NCBI GenBank assembly: GCA_963693365.1
Contig: CAVNZM010000005.1
Span: 6,448,001 to 6,512,000, forward strand
Origin: Amoebidium appalachense
Lineage: Eukaryota; Ichthyosporea
Direction: 5' to 3'
DNA: 64,000 bases
The position numbers and the translations under genes were made by a program. The notes under the pieces were generated by a model, which made no database searches, had not been told where the DNA came from, and worked only from the letters and a program-made list of their open reading frames with translations. Positions 33,693 to 48,781 of this stretch are shown in pieces. The stretch's first letter is position 1. The number at the start of each line of letters is the position of its first letter.

Positions 33693-34565
33693 ATGCTACG
33701 ATCAGCACTCAGCCGCTTGGCGGCAACACGAGCGGCCAGCGTTAAAGCTGCCGCAGGGACTGTGGGTAGTCCCGTGCAGCACCAGAACTTGGTGGCACGG
33801 TTCATGTCACAGGAGACTAAGGCAAAGCCCAAAAGGAGATTCTTTAAGGTGTGTGTGTGTGTGTATGTTTGTGCGTGTGCTTGTATGTATGTATGTGTGT
33901 GTGTGTGTGTGTGCATCGATGAAGGAAAGACGAAGTGAAATTAAGGATGGTGGATGGGAAATAGTGCTTGCACAAAGATACAGATGATGCCGGCGTGTGG
34001 CGTTTGGGCTGGGAAGAAGGAGTGAGGACTATGGAGGGGGGGGGGGGGGGGGGGTAAACAGGAAGCGTAGTCTTATAATCTTGACGAGAGCGGGTGTTTG
34101 CTTTGTACTTGCTTTATCTCACCAAGCTTGAATACTGTGCCAGTATCAAACAATCACTTCTCGTAGCTAATAAACCTAACTTGCTGCATGCAAACATCAC
34201 ACCTCTTTAACGCCAGACAAACAATCCTCCTCCTTACTTGCTCTTGCAAACATAACATCAGCCAAGTGATTGAGCACCGGCGTTTGTACAATGGGCAACT
34301 GTGCAATTGCCGATGCTCACTCACTTTGTGCAATTCTCGATGCTCATTCACTGTTTGCAATAGTCACTGTTTGCAACAGTCACTCTATGCAATAATCAAT
34401 GCTCATTCACTGTTTGCCAGTGTCTTTAATGCTCACTCACTCTTTGCAACTGTCCATGCTGATTCACTGTTTGCATAGACCAAGATTGCCCTGGGGCTGT
34501 GGGCGCTTGCCGGGTTGGTGGACTTGGCTTTCAACGATGACTGGGATACCATCATCGACAAGTAC

Positions 34566-34600
<35 letters not shown>

Positions 34601-34960
34601 TTATGTGTGTGTGTGTCAAGGGAAGTGGAGGGTGGGGAGGGTGTTTGCGTATGTATGACGTGATCATGTCTTTATGTGTGTGCGGGCTTGGGGACTGTGG
34701 TGATCTTCTGGAAGGCACCTCCCCCCCCCCCCCCCCCCCCACCCCCCCCCAACACACACACACACCATCCCTCAGACTCCCAGCCAGCCCAACGTCTACT
34801 GAATTATTCTGTTGTGCCTTTGCACTTCTGCTTCTGCAGCTTCCCCTCCCCCCTCCCTCTCGGGGCTCGGCCCCTCGACCCCCTCCCCCCTCCCCCCTCT
34901 CCTGCCCTGTCCATCCTCCCACGTCTCCATGATCGGAAGATCGGTCCCCCCCCCCCCCCT

Positions 34961-34991
<31 letters not shown>

Positions 34992-35884
34992 TCATTCACA
35001 TCTCTTTCTCCCCTTTCACACTCTTCATTTCCTTTTCCTCCTTCTTTGTTTGCGCTTGGATCCTGACTGGTGTCCTCGTAGGTTCCGTTTCAAGCTGACG
35101 GATGAACAACGCAAAGACAGGCCGCATGTAGTGATTCTGGGCACAGGTGTGTGCGTGTTGTTTGGGGGGGGGGGGGGGGGGGGGGGGGGGGATGGAGGGG
35201 GATGATGTGTGTGGGTGTATGTGTGGGTGGACGGGTGTGTGGTTGGGTGGCTATGTGTGTTGTGTGCAAGTGTGTTGTGGGAGTGGGTGTGTGTGTATGT
35301 GGGTGGGTGGGTGGATGGGTGGATGTTCATGGGTGTGTGGTGTGTGTGTGGGAGTGGGTGTGGGTGTGTCTGGCTTCAAGGTAAAACGGGTTGTTCGCGT
35401 CAGTGTGTCAGAGTTTCCATTTGTGCATGTTTGTATCCCCCCCGCCCCTTCCCCCCCCCCCCCCCCCCCCCCCCCCCTCGGGGGCCCTTCTTCACCCAAA
35501 TCCCTCCTACCATCATCCAAACACTGAAACTGCCTTCTCTCCCCCCTTCCCCACCTCCCCGGGGGCCCTTCCTGCGTGCGCACAACAACAGTTGTCTTGT
35601 GTTGTCCGTCGTGAATGTGCAGTCCGTGCTCTGTAACACAATATCACCCCCCCCCCCCCCCCCCTCCCCTCCCCCCCCCCCCCCTCTCTTTCTCTCTCTC
35701 CCCCCTTCCCCCCTCCCCCCCCCCTTATCCCCCCTCCCCCTCCGTCGTATATCGTAGTTCTTTTGACCTCCCCGCCTCCCGCCCCTTTCCTTCAAAAATG
35801 GGCATATTCTTGATGTATGCTTTTAAACAGTTGCATTGTGTTGTCCGTTGTGAAGTCTTACTTTGTTTTCTGTTACACCCTCTA

Positions 35885-35915
<31 letters not shown>

Positions 35916-36745
35916 GATTTCCTTTCGTACTCTGTATCCTATTCTAATCCCCCCCCCCCCCCTCTCACCCTTTCCCTCCGTTTTTTCAGGTTGGGGTGCA
36001 CTGAGCGCTATCCGCAAGATGCGCCCAGACCTCTACAATATCACAATCATCTCCCCTCGAAACTATTTCCTCTTTACCCCCCTCCTCCCCTCCACCACGA
36101 CTGGCGTGATTGAAACGAGGTGCATTATCGAACCCATCAGAGACTACTGTGTGAGAGCTAACGGCGCACACGCTCAGTATGTATCCGTTTGAAATGTTTT
36201 CGGATGTTATTCAACCCCCCCACCCCCCCCCCCCCCCTCCCTCTCTTCCCTCTTTCACTTCCCCTTCTTCACTTCTCAACACACGTGCACACGTACGTCT
36301 TTGTCGGTGTAAACCGCCTTTTGTTTTTGGAAATTCTGCTTTCGGCGTGGGGTCATAAAGGGGAGGAAGGGATAGTGTGTGTGTGGTGGTGGTGGTGGTG
36401 GGAGGGGGGAGGGGGGGGGGGGGGGGGAGGGGGGGGGAAGGGGGGGGAAGGGGAGGGAATGCCTGGGTGAGCGGTTCCTTTCTACCTTAACCACCTCTAC
36501 GTATGTGTTTTTTCCGACCTATTTATAGGAGTTGGCCACACATTCAAGCATTCAAGTCGTTATTCAAATCGGGCCGGCATACTTACGGGTCGGGTCAGGT
36601 TCTACGAGGCTGAGTGTGTGAACATTGACCCGGATACCAACACCGTCACCTGTGTGAATACTATTGATGGCACTCCTGCTGGGGTATGTTTGCCCCCCTC
36701 CCCTCCCCCCCCCGCCCCCCCCCCCCCCCTCCCCCCCTACCCCCT

Positions 36746-36777
<32 letters not shown>

Positions 36778-37304
36778 CCATTCATTACTTTCCCCCTCCT
36801 TCCCCTTAGCCACCCCCCACCCCCCCAGGGAGCTCCTCTTATTCCTGCTTCCTACGTTTTGCATGTGACCTTTTTTTTCTTGCATTGTTGCCCATCGAAT
36901 TCATCTCCCCCCCCCCCCCCCCCCCCCCCTCCCCCCCCCCCCCCCCCCCCCAAACACTCGCACACACCAAAAGAGAAGGAGGTTTTCCGTCCTTTTCCCT
37001 TATTCCTCCGGCTGTTTCGAGACTCACATCTCCTCCCTTTCCTCCCAGACACACACACGTGCGCGGACCCCCCCCCCCCAACACACACACACACGTGGCG
37101 CACACACACACACACCCCACACACACACACACAGACACCCTTCAAGCTGCAGTATGACCATTTGGTGGTGGCCGTAGGCACTCAGTCGGCAACCTTCAAC
37201 ATCCCCGGCGTGAAGGAGGTAAGTGTGTGTGTGTGTGTGTGTGTGTTTTCTCACCTGCTCCCTCCCTATCTGTGTGATTCTACCCACGTGTGTGATGTAT
37301 GCGG

Positions 37305-37369
<65 letters not shown>

Positions 37370-38135
37370 ACTCTGACACCTACAATGCCCGAACCATCTT
37401 ATCTTACTTATACATTTCCCCGCTCACCCTTTTCGACTGCAAACTACATACACACTGCCTACGGTTCCAGTTTTTCATATCTTCCACTCTCTATGTCCTA
37501 TTTTTCTTGACCCCTCCCCCTCCACCCCCCCCCCCCCCCCCCCCCCCCCCCGGCGCGGATGGGCTCTGCACATTATGCATACCCTTTGTGTGGTTTGCAC
37601 CATGTGTACTTCGTATAACCCATTCTAACTCCCCCCTCCCCCCCCTCCCCCCCCCCCCTCGCCCCCTCCCGGTTTTTTCAGCATGCGCTATTCATGAAGG
37701 AGGCCCGCGATGGTCGTCGTCTGAGACAACGGATTATGGACGTGCTGGAGAGGGTGAACTGCCCAGATGCCGTGGTATGTATTTGTTTGTGTGTTGGCTG
37801 TTAAAAGGTTAAAGCCCATCTTTCGTTTAGATAGCTCATAAAGTGTAATTATTTTTGGGCAACGATTTCTGTCCGTTTTTTTTTTTTTCTTGAGGTGAGT
37901 GACTATATGCCGTGCAATACTTTTCGCAGTTCTTTCTGGGGTGGCAATATAGCCGCGGCGGCGACGCGGGGGGGGGGGGGGGGGGGGGGGGAGGGGGGGG
38001 GAGGAAGGGGGAGGATGGGGGAGAAACCATGAACGCTGCTTTGCATCTTCCTCCCTTTTCTTACTCCCGCATGCTCCCCGCCCCCGCCCCCTCCACACAC
38101 ATACACACACATAGGCATCACCCCACTCCTCCCCC

Positions 38136-38180
<45 letters not shown>

Positions 38181-39014
38181 ACACACACACACACACATCA
38201 TCACCTCCCTCCCCCAAAAAACATAAACACACACACACGCACACTTAAAGGAGCCGCAAGTAGCGGAGCGTCTTCTCCACTTTGTGGTGGTGGGCGGTGG
38301 GCCCACTGGTGTTGAGTGTGCTGCCGAACTGCATGACTTTGTGGTGGATGAGGTGGCAAGATACTTCCCTCAGCTCAAGGATAAGTGCGTGTTCTTTAAC
38401 GGGGGATGCCCGGGGGAGGGGGGGGAGGGGGGAGGAGGAGGAGGAGGGGGGGGGGGGAGAGAGAAGGGGGGGAGTGATTGTGTGTGGCTTCTGGAAGAAA
38501 AGGAGGGAGGGGAGGGGGGGGGGGGGGGGGGGGGGGAGAGAGAGAGAGAGAGAGATGTGGGGGGGGGGGGGGGGAGGATGGGAGAGATGGCAGGAGTGAG
38601 GGGCGGGGGAGGCAGTCAGTATCATGTGTTGTTGTGGGGCTGCCGGGCAAAGGGGGGGGGGGGGGGGGGGGGGGGGGGGATAATGCAGGATGAGGTTTGC
38701 AGGTGGAAAGCCACACTTTGCTGGGTGGGTTGAAGAAAGCCGACATAAGCATTGGACATACTCATGATGTGTGTCTTGCGCAAACAGACACGCACACACA
38801 CACAGAGGCACATGCACACACACACACACATCCACACACACATTCGCCACGGGCCACACACACACACTCTCTCTCTCTCTCGCTCTCTTGCTCTCCCACA
38901 CACTCTTATCTCTTTTCCTTCCTCTCAAGGATTTTTTGCTATCTCTCTCTCTCTGTCCGTGCCTAAAACAGATCCTCACCCCTTCCCCCTCATCCCCCCT
39001 TCTGCCCCCCCCCC

Positions 39015-39045
<31 letters not shown>

Positions 39046-40172
39046 ACACACACACCCCCCCCCCCCCACACACACACACACGCACACACACACACACAGG
39101 GTCAAGATCACTCTGATCGAGGCTCTCCCCAACGTGCTCTCCATGTTCAGCACATCCCTCGTCGAATATGCCACAGAGAAATTCAAACGTGAAAACATCG
39201 ATGTGAAGACTAAGTATGGGTCACACTCTTCCGTGGGGTGCCAGGAAAAAGGGGGAAAGAGGGGCCACTGTTTTGTTTGTTTGGGTGGATGGGTGTGTGT
39301 GGTCGTGGTTGTGGCGTTTGGTTGTGGGTGTGGTTGGGTGGGTGGAGGGGGGGCAAGGGGAGGGGGGTATGTGTGGGGTGATGTGTCTGTGTGTGTGTTC
39401 TGTGTGCTTGTGTGGTGTTTGGGGGGGGGGAGGAGAGCTCAGAAGAACTTCAAGGCCGGTCCGGGAGTGATAACCCCACACTTACAGGCGACTTCCTAAC
39501 GGGAAAGGCAAACAGAAATGTTTATTTATGTGGTATCTGGCACTAGCTGGTGGCTGAGTGCCAAGCTTGCACTTGCCGTGCATGCTCAAGCAACTGGTCA
39601 CGGTGGGCTGTGGCCAGAGGGGCTTCCAGAAAACACCTAGAAGTAGAAACGGGACTAAGGCCAGCGAAGAGGTTGGGAAGTCTGGAGGAGGAGAAGGGAA
39701 GAAGTTGGTCCTCGGCTCTTTTTTTGGAAGTGGGGGCAGGGGAGGGGGGGGGGGGGGGGGGGAGGGGGTGTCGAAAAATGTAGCGTTCTTGTTCTGAACA
39801 ATGAGTTAGGTGGGGTAATGGGACCCGGGTAGGGGGGGGGGGGGGGGGGGGGGGGGGGCAGGTGAGTGGGTGTGTAGGGGGGTGGGGGGGGAGGGGGGGG
39901 GGGAGAGAGAAAGAAGTGGGGGGGCGGTGGGAGGGTGGTGATGGTGGGGCCGGGGGGGGGGGGGGGGGGGAGGGGGAGGGGGAGAAGGGATAAATCAGGG
40001 GCAGGAGAGGAGAGAGGATTATGTTTAAGGTTGGAATGGGTTTGTGCGGAAACTAACACGGTTTTTGTGCAAAGGTCACTGGTGGTGAAGGTGGATGATG
40101 ATACGGTCAGCATCAAGAGTCTGGAGACGGGCCAGGTGTGTGTGTGTCTCTCTCTGTGTGTGTTTTTTTGTT

Positions 40173-40209
<37 letters not shown>

Positions 40210-40286
40210 TGTGCATGTGTGTGTGGGTGTGTATGTGTGTATTTATGTTGGAGGGGGAAGTAGGTGTCGTTTTTGTGTTTTTTTTT

Positions 40287-40339
<53 letters not shown>

Positions 40340-40379
40340 GGGAAGGAAGGGGTTGTATGTGTGTGTTTGTGTGTGTGTG

Positions 40380-40412
<33 letters not shown>

Positions 40413-40697
40413 TGTGTGTTTGTGTGCGCGCATGTGTATAGGTCTATGTGCAGCCCAGAACTCACCTGCCAATTCCTGCAAATCTACCGCAACATTCAAC
40501 CTGTTTTTATTTAAAACCTGCACGATCTCTTTTTGTCTCCTTTGGCACATTGCTTGAATTTATTATATTTTTAATTTAATAACCTGACATAAAATCTTAA
40601 AGGTGTCCACGATGCCCTACGGTACCCTCCTGTGGGCATCCGGTGTTGCCGTCCGTCCAGTCATCAGCAGTCTCATCAAATCCATCGGCGCTGTAAG

Positions 40698-40738
<41 letters not shown>

Positions 40739-40906
40739 CCCCCTTCCCTCCCCTCCGGCCCTTACCCCCCCACCCCCCTTCTCCCTTCCTTTTCCCCTCC
40801 TTTTCCTATACGGTACATTCTCTACAGGTATAATGCATACGGTAAGAGAGGAAGACAAATGGATGGGTTGGTGTTTGTGTGTGTGTGTGTCTTTTTTTTT
40901 TTGGGA

Positions 40907-40942
<36 letters not shown>

Positions 40943-41205
40943 GCAGGGAACGAACAGAGTGAAGTCATGAAGAAACCAGCCCCCACGTGTGATAACTTTT
41001 ACTCTCCCTCCTTCCCTGCACACCCTCCCTGCGGTTCCCTTCCCCACCTTCTATTCTTGCTCATTCTTGCACCCATCAAAGGTTACAGAATAAATTTGAT
41101 TATAGATAAAGCACAGGCACACGTCCCTACACACCTGTGCTTACCCCCAAAAACCCTCTCCCCCCCTTCCCCTCCCCACCACCAACACCACCCCGCACGC
41201 GCGCG

Positions 41206-41298
<93 letters not shown>

Positions 41299-43190
41299 CT
41301 GACCCTCCTATTGCAGGATAAGGGCCAGACCAACCCCAAGGCTCTTGCCGTCGACAAACATCTGAGGGTGGTCGGTACGTCACCCCTCCCACCCCCCTCC
41401 ACCTCCCCCCCCCCCCCCCCCCCCCCCCCCTCCCCCCGCGCGGCCTTGCACCCTCCCCCCCTCCTCCATACTTCAATGTTTGCCTTTGCATGTGTCCTTC
41501 GTGTATGCGTACTTCGTACCGTGTTCCGCATTCAAACCCCCCCTCCCCAACCATTCCCCCCTTCAACCTCCAACTTGTTCGCACTCTCTTCTCTACATCT
41601 ATCCCACCCACCACCCCCTCCTGTTGAACATGCACAGGATGCACACACGTGACTCTTTTCCCATGGATGCATGCATGTGGGAACTGAGGTGCTTGCACAC
41701 GAGGTTGGCTGATATGAATGGTGCACGTTTTCGTTGGTGTGTGTGTGTGTGGGTGTGGGTGTGGGTGGGTGGGTGGGTGGGTGGGTGGGTGTGGGTGTGG
41801 GTGTGTGTTGTGTTATGGCGTGGTGGTGGTGTTCCCCCCCCCCCCCCCCCCTCCCCCTCTTCCCCCTCAATTGGGGTGGGTGGGTGAGTGGGGGATAGGC
41901 ACTGAGTCTCATTCCAACACTGAAGGGTTGAGGTTTGTAAGGATGGTTACTAAAATATAACGGGACACACACACACACACACACACAGGCACGAACAACA
42001 TCTGGGCCATTGGTGACTGTGCATTCAACGGCCATCCCCCCACCGCCCAAGTTGCCAGCCAGGAGGTAACAACCCCCCCCCTCCCCCCCCCCCCCCCCCC
42101 GCGCCTCCGCCGTCTCCCTCCTCACCTCCTCCTCCTCCTCCCCCCCCCTCCCCGCGCCATGAAACTAAGAATTCCCCCCTCCCCCCCCACCCCACCCCCC
42201 ACCTTTGATGCGTACTCTTTGTGTGCGTTTTTTTTTTTTTTGTTTGTTTGTTTGTTTGTTTTTCCCTGCACAAACTGCATTCTGTGGTCTGCAGCGAATG
42301 TGTGCATCTCAAACTCTGTAATACACTTCACCCCCTCCCCTCCCTCACAATCATCTGTCCCAATCGTACAATGACAAGAACCATGACGACGCAGAGAAAA
42401 TGAAGAGTGAAAGCTTGCGCAAAAAAAGAGGGAACACACTGAGAAATAGGTGGGGAGGTACGGGGGGGTGGGGGTGGGTGTGGGGGGGGGAAGACTTCTG
42501 GTACGCATGTGCATATGTCACTTTTGCATGTGATGGTTCACCAATCATGCTACGTATGTGAGATGCACCAATCAAATCTCCTGCCTGTGTAGATTGACCA
42601 ATGGAATGCCGCCTCAGGGCAAGTATCTGGGCCGCATGCTGAAGGAAGCGGCTGGGATTCTGAACCAGGACAAACTGCACCATAACCACGAGGTGGGTGG
42701 TGGAGGTGTTTTTTTTTTTTTTGTTTGTTTACTTAAGTTATTTATTTATTTCATTATTTATTTATTTCTGGTGGGTGGGTGGGGGCGGGGAAGGGGGGGG
42801 GGGGGGGGGGGGACAGGGAGAGCGGAACCGGGGGGGGGGGAGGGGGGGGGATACAATGTAGCAGTGGTGTTTTTTTCCCTCCTTGGGTTTCTCCACCCCC
42901 CCCCCCCCCCCCCCCCCCCCCCCGTTATTTTACTTTTTTTTTCTTTCCATAGGAAGATTAGGGAATGGGAGAAGGGGGAGAGAGGGGGGGGGGGGGGGGG
43001 AGGGGGAGGGAGGAGGGAGCAGCACATGAGGGGGGAGGGGGGAAGGGAGGAGGGGGGGGGGAGGCAGGGGCAGATGGAGAGGGAACAGATGGGCTTTAGG
43101 TATTAACTCTAAGGCTCCCTTGATACGCACAAGCGTGCATGTGTACCCATATCACACACACACACGCGCGCACGCACACACACACACACA

Positions 43191-43233
<43 letters not shown>

Positions 43234-44617
43234 ACACGTACACACGTACACACACACAGGGGCTTGAGGAGTACCTCAAGACTAAGCCTGAGTTCCAATA
43301 CAACCACATGGGCGCCTTTGCCTACATTGGTGACACGGCAGCTATTGCTGATTTCGGCAAGGTGTGTTCCACCCCCCCCCCCCCCCCCCCTTCTCTTTCT
43401 CTCCCCCCTCTCTCTCTTCTTCCCCCCCCTCCCCCCCCCCCCCCTCTCTTCCTTCCCCCTCCCCCTTCCCTCCTCCCTCCCCCCCCCCCCCCCCCCCCCC
43501 CCGCCGCCCTCTCTCTCTGTGTGTGTGTGTGTGTATGCTGGCGGGTGCTGATGTGTGAACTTGCGTGTGTGCTGCTTTTTAGGTGGTGCAGTTTGTGAAC
43601 TAGTGTGTGTGTATGCCTGTGCGGGTTGTTTCATTTTACGTTGTTTCAAAATCTTTCTTCGTACCACGTCCCCTTTGACCGCGTGCCATGTACACCAACA
43701 ATCAAACCAACTCGTATTGCACCATGCCTCTACCCCTTCTTTCCCTTCCGATTTCTGCCTCCGCGACATCTTTACTTCCATGCTACCGGGCATGGTTGCT
43801 CTGTGTCGTGCATCTGTAAGCACATACGCATTTTTCGCTGCACTGCATTAGTTTGCACACAAACCTTCACCGTTTTGCTCACCTTACTTGCACAAGCAAC
43901 CCTGCTCGTCTTTGATCAAGACGGGTTGACCCTCCCAAGTTCAGTTGATGCTGCTGTCTGAGTTGGAGCGTCGTATATGCGCGGGCTAAGGGGTCGAAAC
44001 TCAGACGCAATTGATGACTTGGGCCCTCCCTGAGGATGGGCTCTGCTTATGACGCTGTGTGCATGGCTGATGCTGCATTCTTAAATGTTTGCCTTTCCAT
44101 GTGTCCTGCACCATGCTTCTCATCGTGTATGCGTACTTTGTACTGTGTTCCGCATTCCCCCCCCCCCCCCCCCCCCCCCCCCCAACCCAAAAAAAAAAAA
44201 AAAAAAAAAAAGAAGAAGAAGAAGAAGAAGGGAAAAAAAAAGGAGGGGGGGGGGGGGGGGGGGGGGGGGGGAGAGGGGGGGTGAAGAAAAAGGAAAGAGA
44301 GAGAGAAAGGAAAGAATAGGGGGGCAAAAAAAAAAAAAAAAAAGGAGAAAAGAAAATAAAAAACCAAGTCAAAACGCACCAATAGCAAATTCTCAGAACT
44401 CCCAAATCCGCCAATCCAGAACACTCACGTGACCTCCCACCAATCACAGAGCAAGGACGACCCTGGCCTGTTTGGTACCAGTGCAGGCACCACGACCTAC
44501 TTCCTCTGGCGCAGTGTCTACTTCACTAAGCTGCTCTCTTACCGCAACAGAATGCTGATCAGCTCAAACTGGCTCTTCACCTATCTCTTTGGACGCGACA
44601 CTAGCAGAAACGCATAG
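33693..44617 (+). CDS. Type II (alternative, rotenone-insensitive) NADH:ubiquinone oxidoreductase, 16 exons
   Basis: Single-subunit flavoenzyme that passes electrons from NADH to ubiquinone on the mitochondrial inner membrane without pumping protons. Exons: 33693-33848, 34479-34561, 35082-35146, 35990-36176, 36599-36683, 37135-37218, 37682-37774, 38251-38384, 39100-39213, 40075-40135, 40603-40692, 41317-41374, 41989-42065, 42618-42692, 43260-43361, 44450-44617. Sum 1632 nt, 543 aa, all GT..AG and in phase. Residues 1-40 form an Arg/Ala/Ser-rich mitochondrial presequence. Exon 2 encodes a hydrophobic segment ([16 protein letters not shown]). The FAD fold is [14 protein letters not shown] and the NADH fold is [26 protein letters not shown] is the second FAD contact. 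The C-terminal amphipathic membrane anchor ends [11 protein letters not shown]. No EF-hand is seen. Internal or external facing cannot be decided. Confidence 0.96.
37311..37369. repeat. (GT)n in NADH dehydrogenase intron 6
   Basis: GT tract about 90 bases after the donor, which itself continues into a short GT run (GTAAGTGTGTG...). Confidence 0.93.
41207..41297. repeat. (CA)n at the end of NADH dehydrogenase intron 11
   Basis: About 90 bp of CA repeat about 14 bases before the acceptor TTGCAG of exon 12. Confidence 0.95.
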
Positions 44618-45096
44618 CCTACCACCTTGGCTTGGCTCTCCCCACCTACCATCCCCACCAACATACACGCACACATACACATACGCACACACATGCACGC
44701 ATGCACGCACACACATACGTACCCTCCAAGCACGCATGCACGCACACACAGATGCGTGCAGTACACACATGAACATACGTGTTGCACACACACATGCACA
44801 CAAAGGTGATACTACTACGGTCCCATGGGCACACGCCTGTAATCAGACACACGAAGAGGCATTTTATGGAATGATTGCGTGTCACCCTACCTAACCTATG
44901 GACGAAATTGTTTTAAATGATTGGCCGTGTACCAATTTAAGATTTCGTCTTACGATCCTTAAAACGGTGTATGATTTGTATTGTGTTGTTGCTATGAAAT
45001 GGAGAACTTATTGTTTCTTGTACTTGGCCTTACTTCTACCATTCCAATCAACCATGCCCCTTTATTGCTCATTATTAAAAGCCACATATCCCTCCC

Positions 45097-45131
<35 letters not shown>

Positions 45132-45236
45132 CCTGCTTTTCTCTATTTTTTTTTTTTGGTGGGTTCAGGGGTTTATCAGATAATGACGCAGGACATATAT
45201 AAATTATATATATATATATATACTATACTATATATA

Positions 45237-45277
<41 letters not shown>

Positions 45278-45557
45278 CCAATTTGATATGGCATTATATT
45301 CCGCCTGAGATTTTGTTGGAATTCGTGTCCACAGTGTTTTTGACTACAGATATAATCGGCGATTTGATCGGTGTATGTTGATGTAGGTGTGCCCCGGAGG
45401 CAACATGTGCACGTGAGATTCGAGTGCTTTAAAGATTCAATTAACTGCAGCATATTTCATGTCATAGGTTATACTCTGTAATTGACAAATGTTGACGAAA
45501 TCTGAGCATTGCATGAGGTAGTTCGACATCGCACCCGCATGGTGCACGTGTGTGTGT

Positions 45558-45591
<34 letters not shown>

Positions 45592-46016
45592 GTGAGGTCT
45601 CGAGAGATCGTGAGAGAGGTGTGGGTGTGTGTTACCCCATCAATTGGGGGGGAGGGGGGGGTCTGTAGGCTCATTGTGCGCCGACGTTGGTGCAGTTTGT
45701 GACACCTGGCATTTATTTGGTCTTGGGACTGTGGGGCAAAAAAAAAAAAAAAAAAAAAAAAATCTCTACAACGATGCATGCATCATCAGTCTCATGCACA
45801 TGGCATGCTTGTTGATATGCACCTTGCAGCTAAAGGGGTGCTGGTGCATTTGATATATTATAAAGGTGATGTATGTTTGGTGATATCTCAAATTGTGGTG
45901 GGGACGTCGGAACAGGACAAAAATTGGTTGATTTTGTGAATTGGTCTCCCTCTCTCTCTCTCTCTCTCTCCCCCCTCCCTCCCTCCCTCCCTCCCTCCCT
46001 CCCTCCCTCCCTCCCT

Positions 46017-46103
<87 letters not shown>

Positions 46104-46262
46104 TGTGTGCGCGCGCTCGTGTATTGTGTGACACTTAACGACACTGTGTGTGTTTGTGACCCTTTTTGTGCGTGTGTGTGCGACACTGTGTGCGTGCCTG
46201 TGCGAGGGTGTCTCTCTCTGTGTGTGTGAGTGTGACACTGTGTGTGTGGGTGGGTGTTTGTT

Positions 46263-46329
<67 letters not shown>

Positions 46330-46912
46330 TGTTCAATGGTGCCAATGTGTGCCACAGGGTATGTGTGTGTGGGACTGTGTGTGTATTTGGGGCCAGGCAT
46401 CTGGCGTGATCATTGATTCAACTCAGGGCCATCCCCATAGTAGTATTATTACAGAAAGAAGAAACATCTTTCAAATTATTCATCCAACAACTTCCTTTCA
46501 CTTACCACTGGGTGTGTTATGGTTAACGGAAACAAATCACTCGGGCTTTAAGCATTGTAAATAAATGGGTGCCTACAGTGCAGCTAGCGCTGCAATGTGC
46601 GGTATGTACATGTCTTGAGTTCGGAAAACACTTCGACTGAGAATTTTTTTTTTCATACTGACAATCACACTGACGGCTTTCAAATTGCCCCCTACGAAGT
46701 AAACCCCCCCCCCCCCCCCCAGCACACACACACACCTTCCCCAGGTCTCCCCCCCCCCCCCTCTCCCCCCCCCCCCAAAAAAGCAGGAAATGCAGAAGTG
46801 CAACCGTAAAGTCCTGATTCATGATGATACTACGCGCAAGCACTTATACCACATGTACCAAACAAACATACCATGAAAGCTTCAAAAAAGCCTTGCATCT
46901 GTTTGAGTATGC

Positions 46913-46964
<52 letters not shown>

Positions 46965-47092
46965 GTTTGCGTGTGTGTGTCTGTGTCACGGTGCGTGTGC
47001 ATGTGTGCTGTTAAATGTGTGTCTGTGTGTGTACGCGCGTGTGTGCGTGTGTGCGCATGCGTGCGCAATGTGTGTGTGTGTCTGTTTGTGTG

Positions 47093-47173
<81 letters not shown>

Positions 47174-47201
47174 TGTGTGTGTGTCTGTGTCTGTGTGTGC
47201 G

Positions 47202-47274
<73 letters not shown>

Positions 47275-47467
47275 AAGTCCGTGCGTGCATGTGCAGCGCG
47301 ACTGTGCTCAGATCGAAATGGGGAGCGTCGTCTCCTATCTCATGAACACCCCCGTCCGCACCAAACACACATACACACACACACCCAACCAAAAGCGTGA
47401 GAATTTAGAAAGAAAAAACCACCAAAAGATCTCGTCCCGGGCAGTCACATTGCCTCCAAGGGGGATC
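44618..47467. other. Intergenic repeats between NADH dehydrogenase and 7TM genes
   Basis: Contains CA/CACG-rich DNA (44660-44800), unique sequence, poly-C (about 45095-45130), (AT)n (45194-45274), CT/CCCT tracts (45949-46068), GT tracts (about 46070-46100, 46265-46325, 46913-46960, 47097-47162, 47208-47271) and unique sequence 46330-46900. No gene recognised. The two genes flanking it converge. Confidence 0.7.
45194..45274. repeat. (AT)n microsatellite
   Basis: AT alternation in two blocks around TACTATACTATATATAGTG, self-complementary throughout. Confidence 0.93.
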
Positions 47468-48253
47468 CTACACCTTTGTCTTGAAAATACTTGTGGTGCT
47501 CGTAGCCAAGGCATGCTCCGGCGTCTCGTCAACGGGATCCAAAGGCATGAAAAACCTCCACCCGCCGCCCCCTACGCTGGTCCCCTGGTTCCCCGATACC
47601 ACCGGGGGGGTCTGCAAGTTTGTCGAAAATTCGGCGTTGATCCTGGCGGTCGAAAGGGCGCTCAGCTGGGTGCTGGTTGGGTGGCCTTTCCTCTTTTGGC
47701 TGATCGTCGGGAAAACGTAAACCGCGCAGTTGAAGAACCCCCACATTGGCGTGACAATAATGTTAATAAGTATGAGTGTGTACGATGTGTGCCCTTGAGG
47801 GAGCCGCTCGTGAAAATACAATACGCAAGTGGGGAGCCAAACGAGAAACATGACAACACTGTAGCTGAGCACCTGAGCCACTGCCTGCATGCTCGACCCG
47901 GTGATTTGATGCCCGACACCCAGTTTAACCCTTATTAGGCGGACCGCCAAATATACGGAACATATGGTGACGCCAGCGTAAATAACCCAAAGCCACAGGT
48001 AGAAAACGGCAAGACGGACTTCAGGGTAATCGGGCCCCACCCAGCAATAGGCTCCAAGGGGTGTGTAGAAGTCGCGGATCGCAAGCGTGATTGAGATTAC
48101 GATTGGAATTCCCCAGCAGAAAAAGTAGCAGAATGGAAGAAGGCGCCACATTTTCGAATCGGACCAGAGGAACCCGACCCGTAGGACCATGTCGAGCGCG
48201 AGGGTCAGGCACCATAGGAGGCTGCTGAGGAATAGCTGGAATACGGACGCCTG

Positions 48254-48318
<65 letters not shown>

Positions 48319-48355
48319 TGTAGATGGGGAAGTAGATGACACGGAGTGGTAATTT

Positions 48356-48418
<63 letters not shown>

Positions 48419-48742
48419 ACGGTCTGTGTGTGTGTCTGTGTGTGTGTGTGTGTGTGTGTTTGCCAATGCATGTGTGTGGGTGTGTGTGGGCGTGTTTGTG
48501 TGTTTGTGTTGTGTGTGTGTGCGTGTGTGCTCTGGGGGGGGGGGAGGGGCCGGTAAGACGGTCAGTCAAGAACAACAGGAGCAAATATACTTCGGGGAGG
48601 TGGTCATTCTCACAAACAACACCGGTGCGTAGAACAATGTGCAAATGAGGCCGTTCCCGGATTGGGTGTGACGGTCTCTTGAAAATATTCGTGTGTTTGG
48701 GTGGTTGAGTGGTGTTGGCCCCAGTGTGTATGCCAGTGTGTG

Positions 48743-48781
<39 letters not shown>

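Noticed and set aside
46573-46803. Minus-strand frame with Gly-rich run as a small protein
   Set aside because: The run comes from C/G homopolymers; no start context, domain or exon partners.
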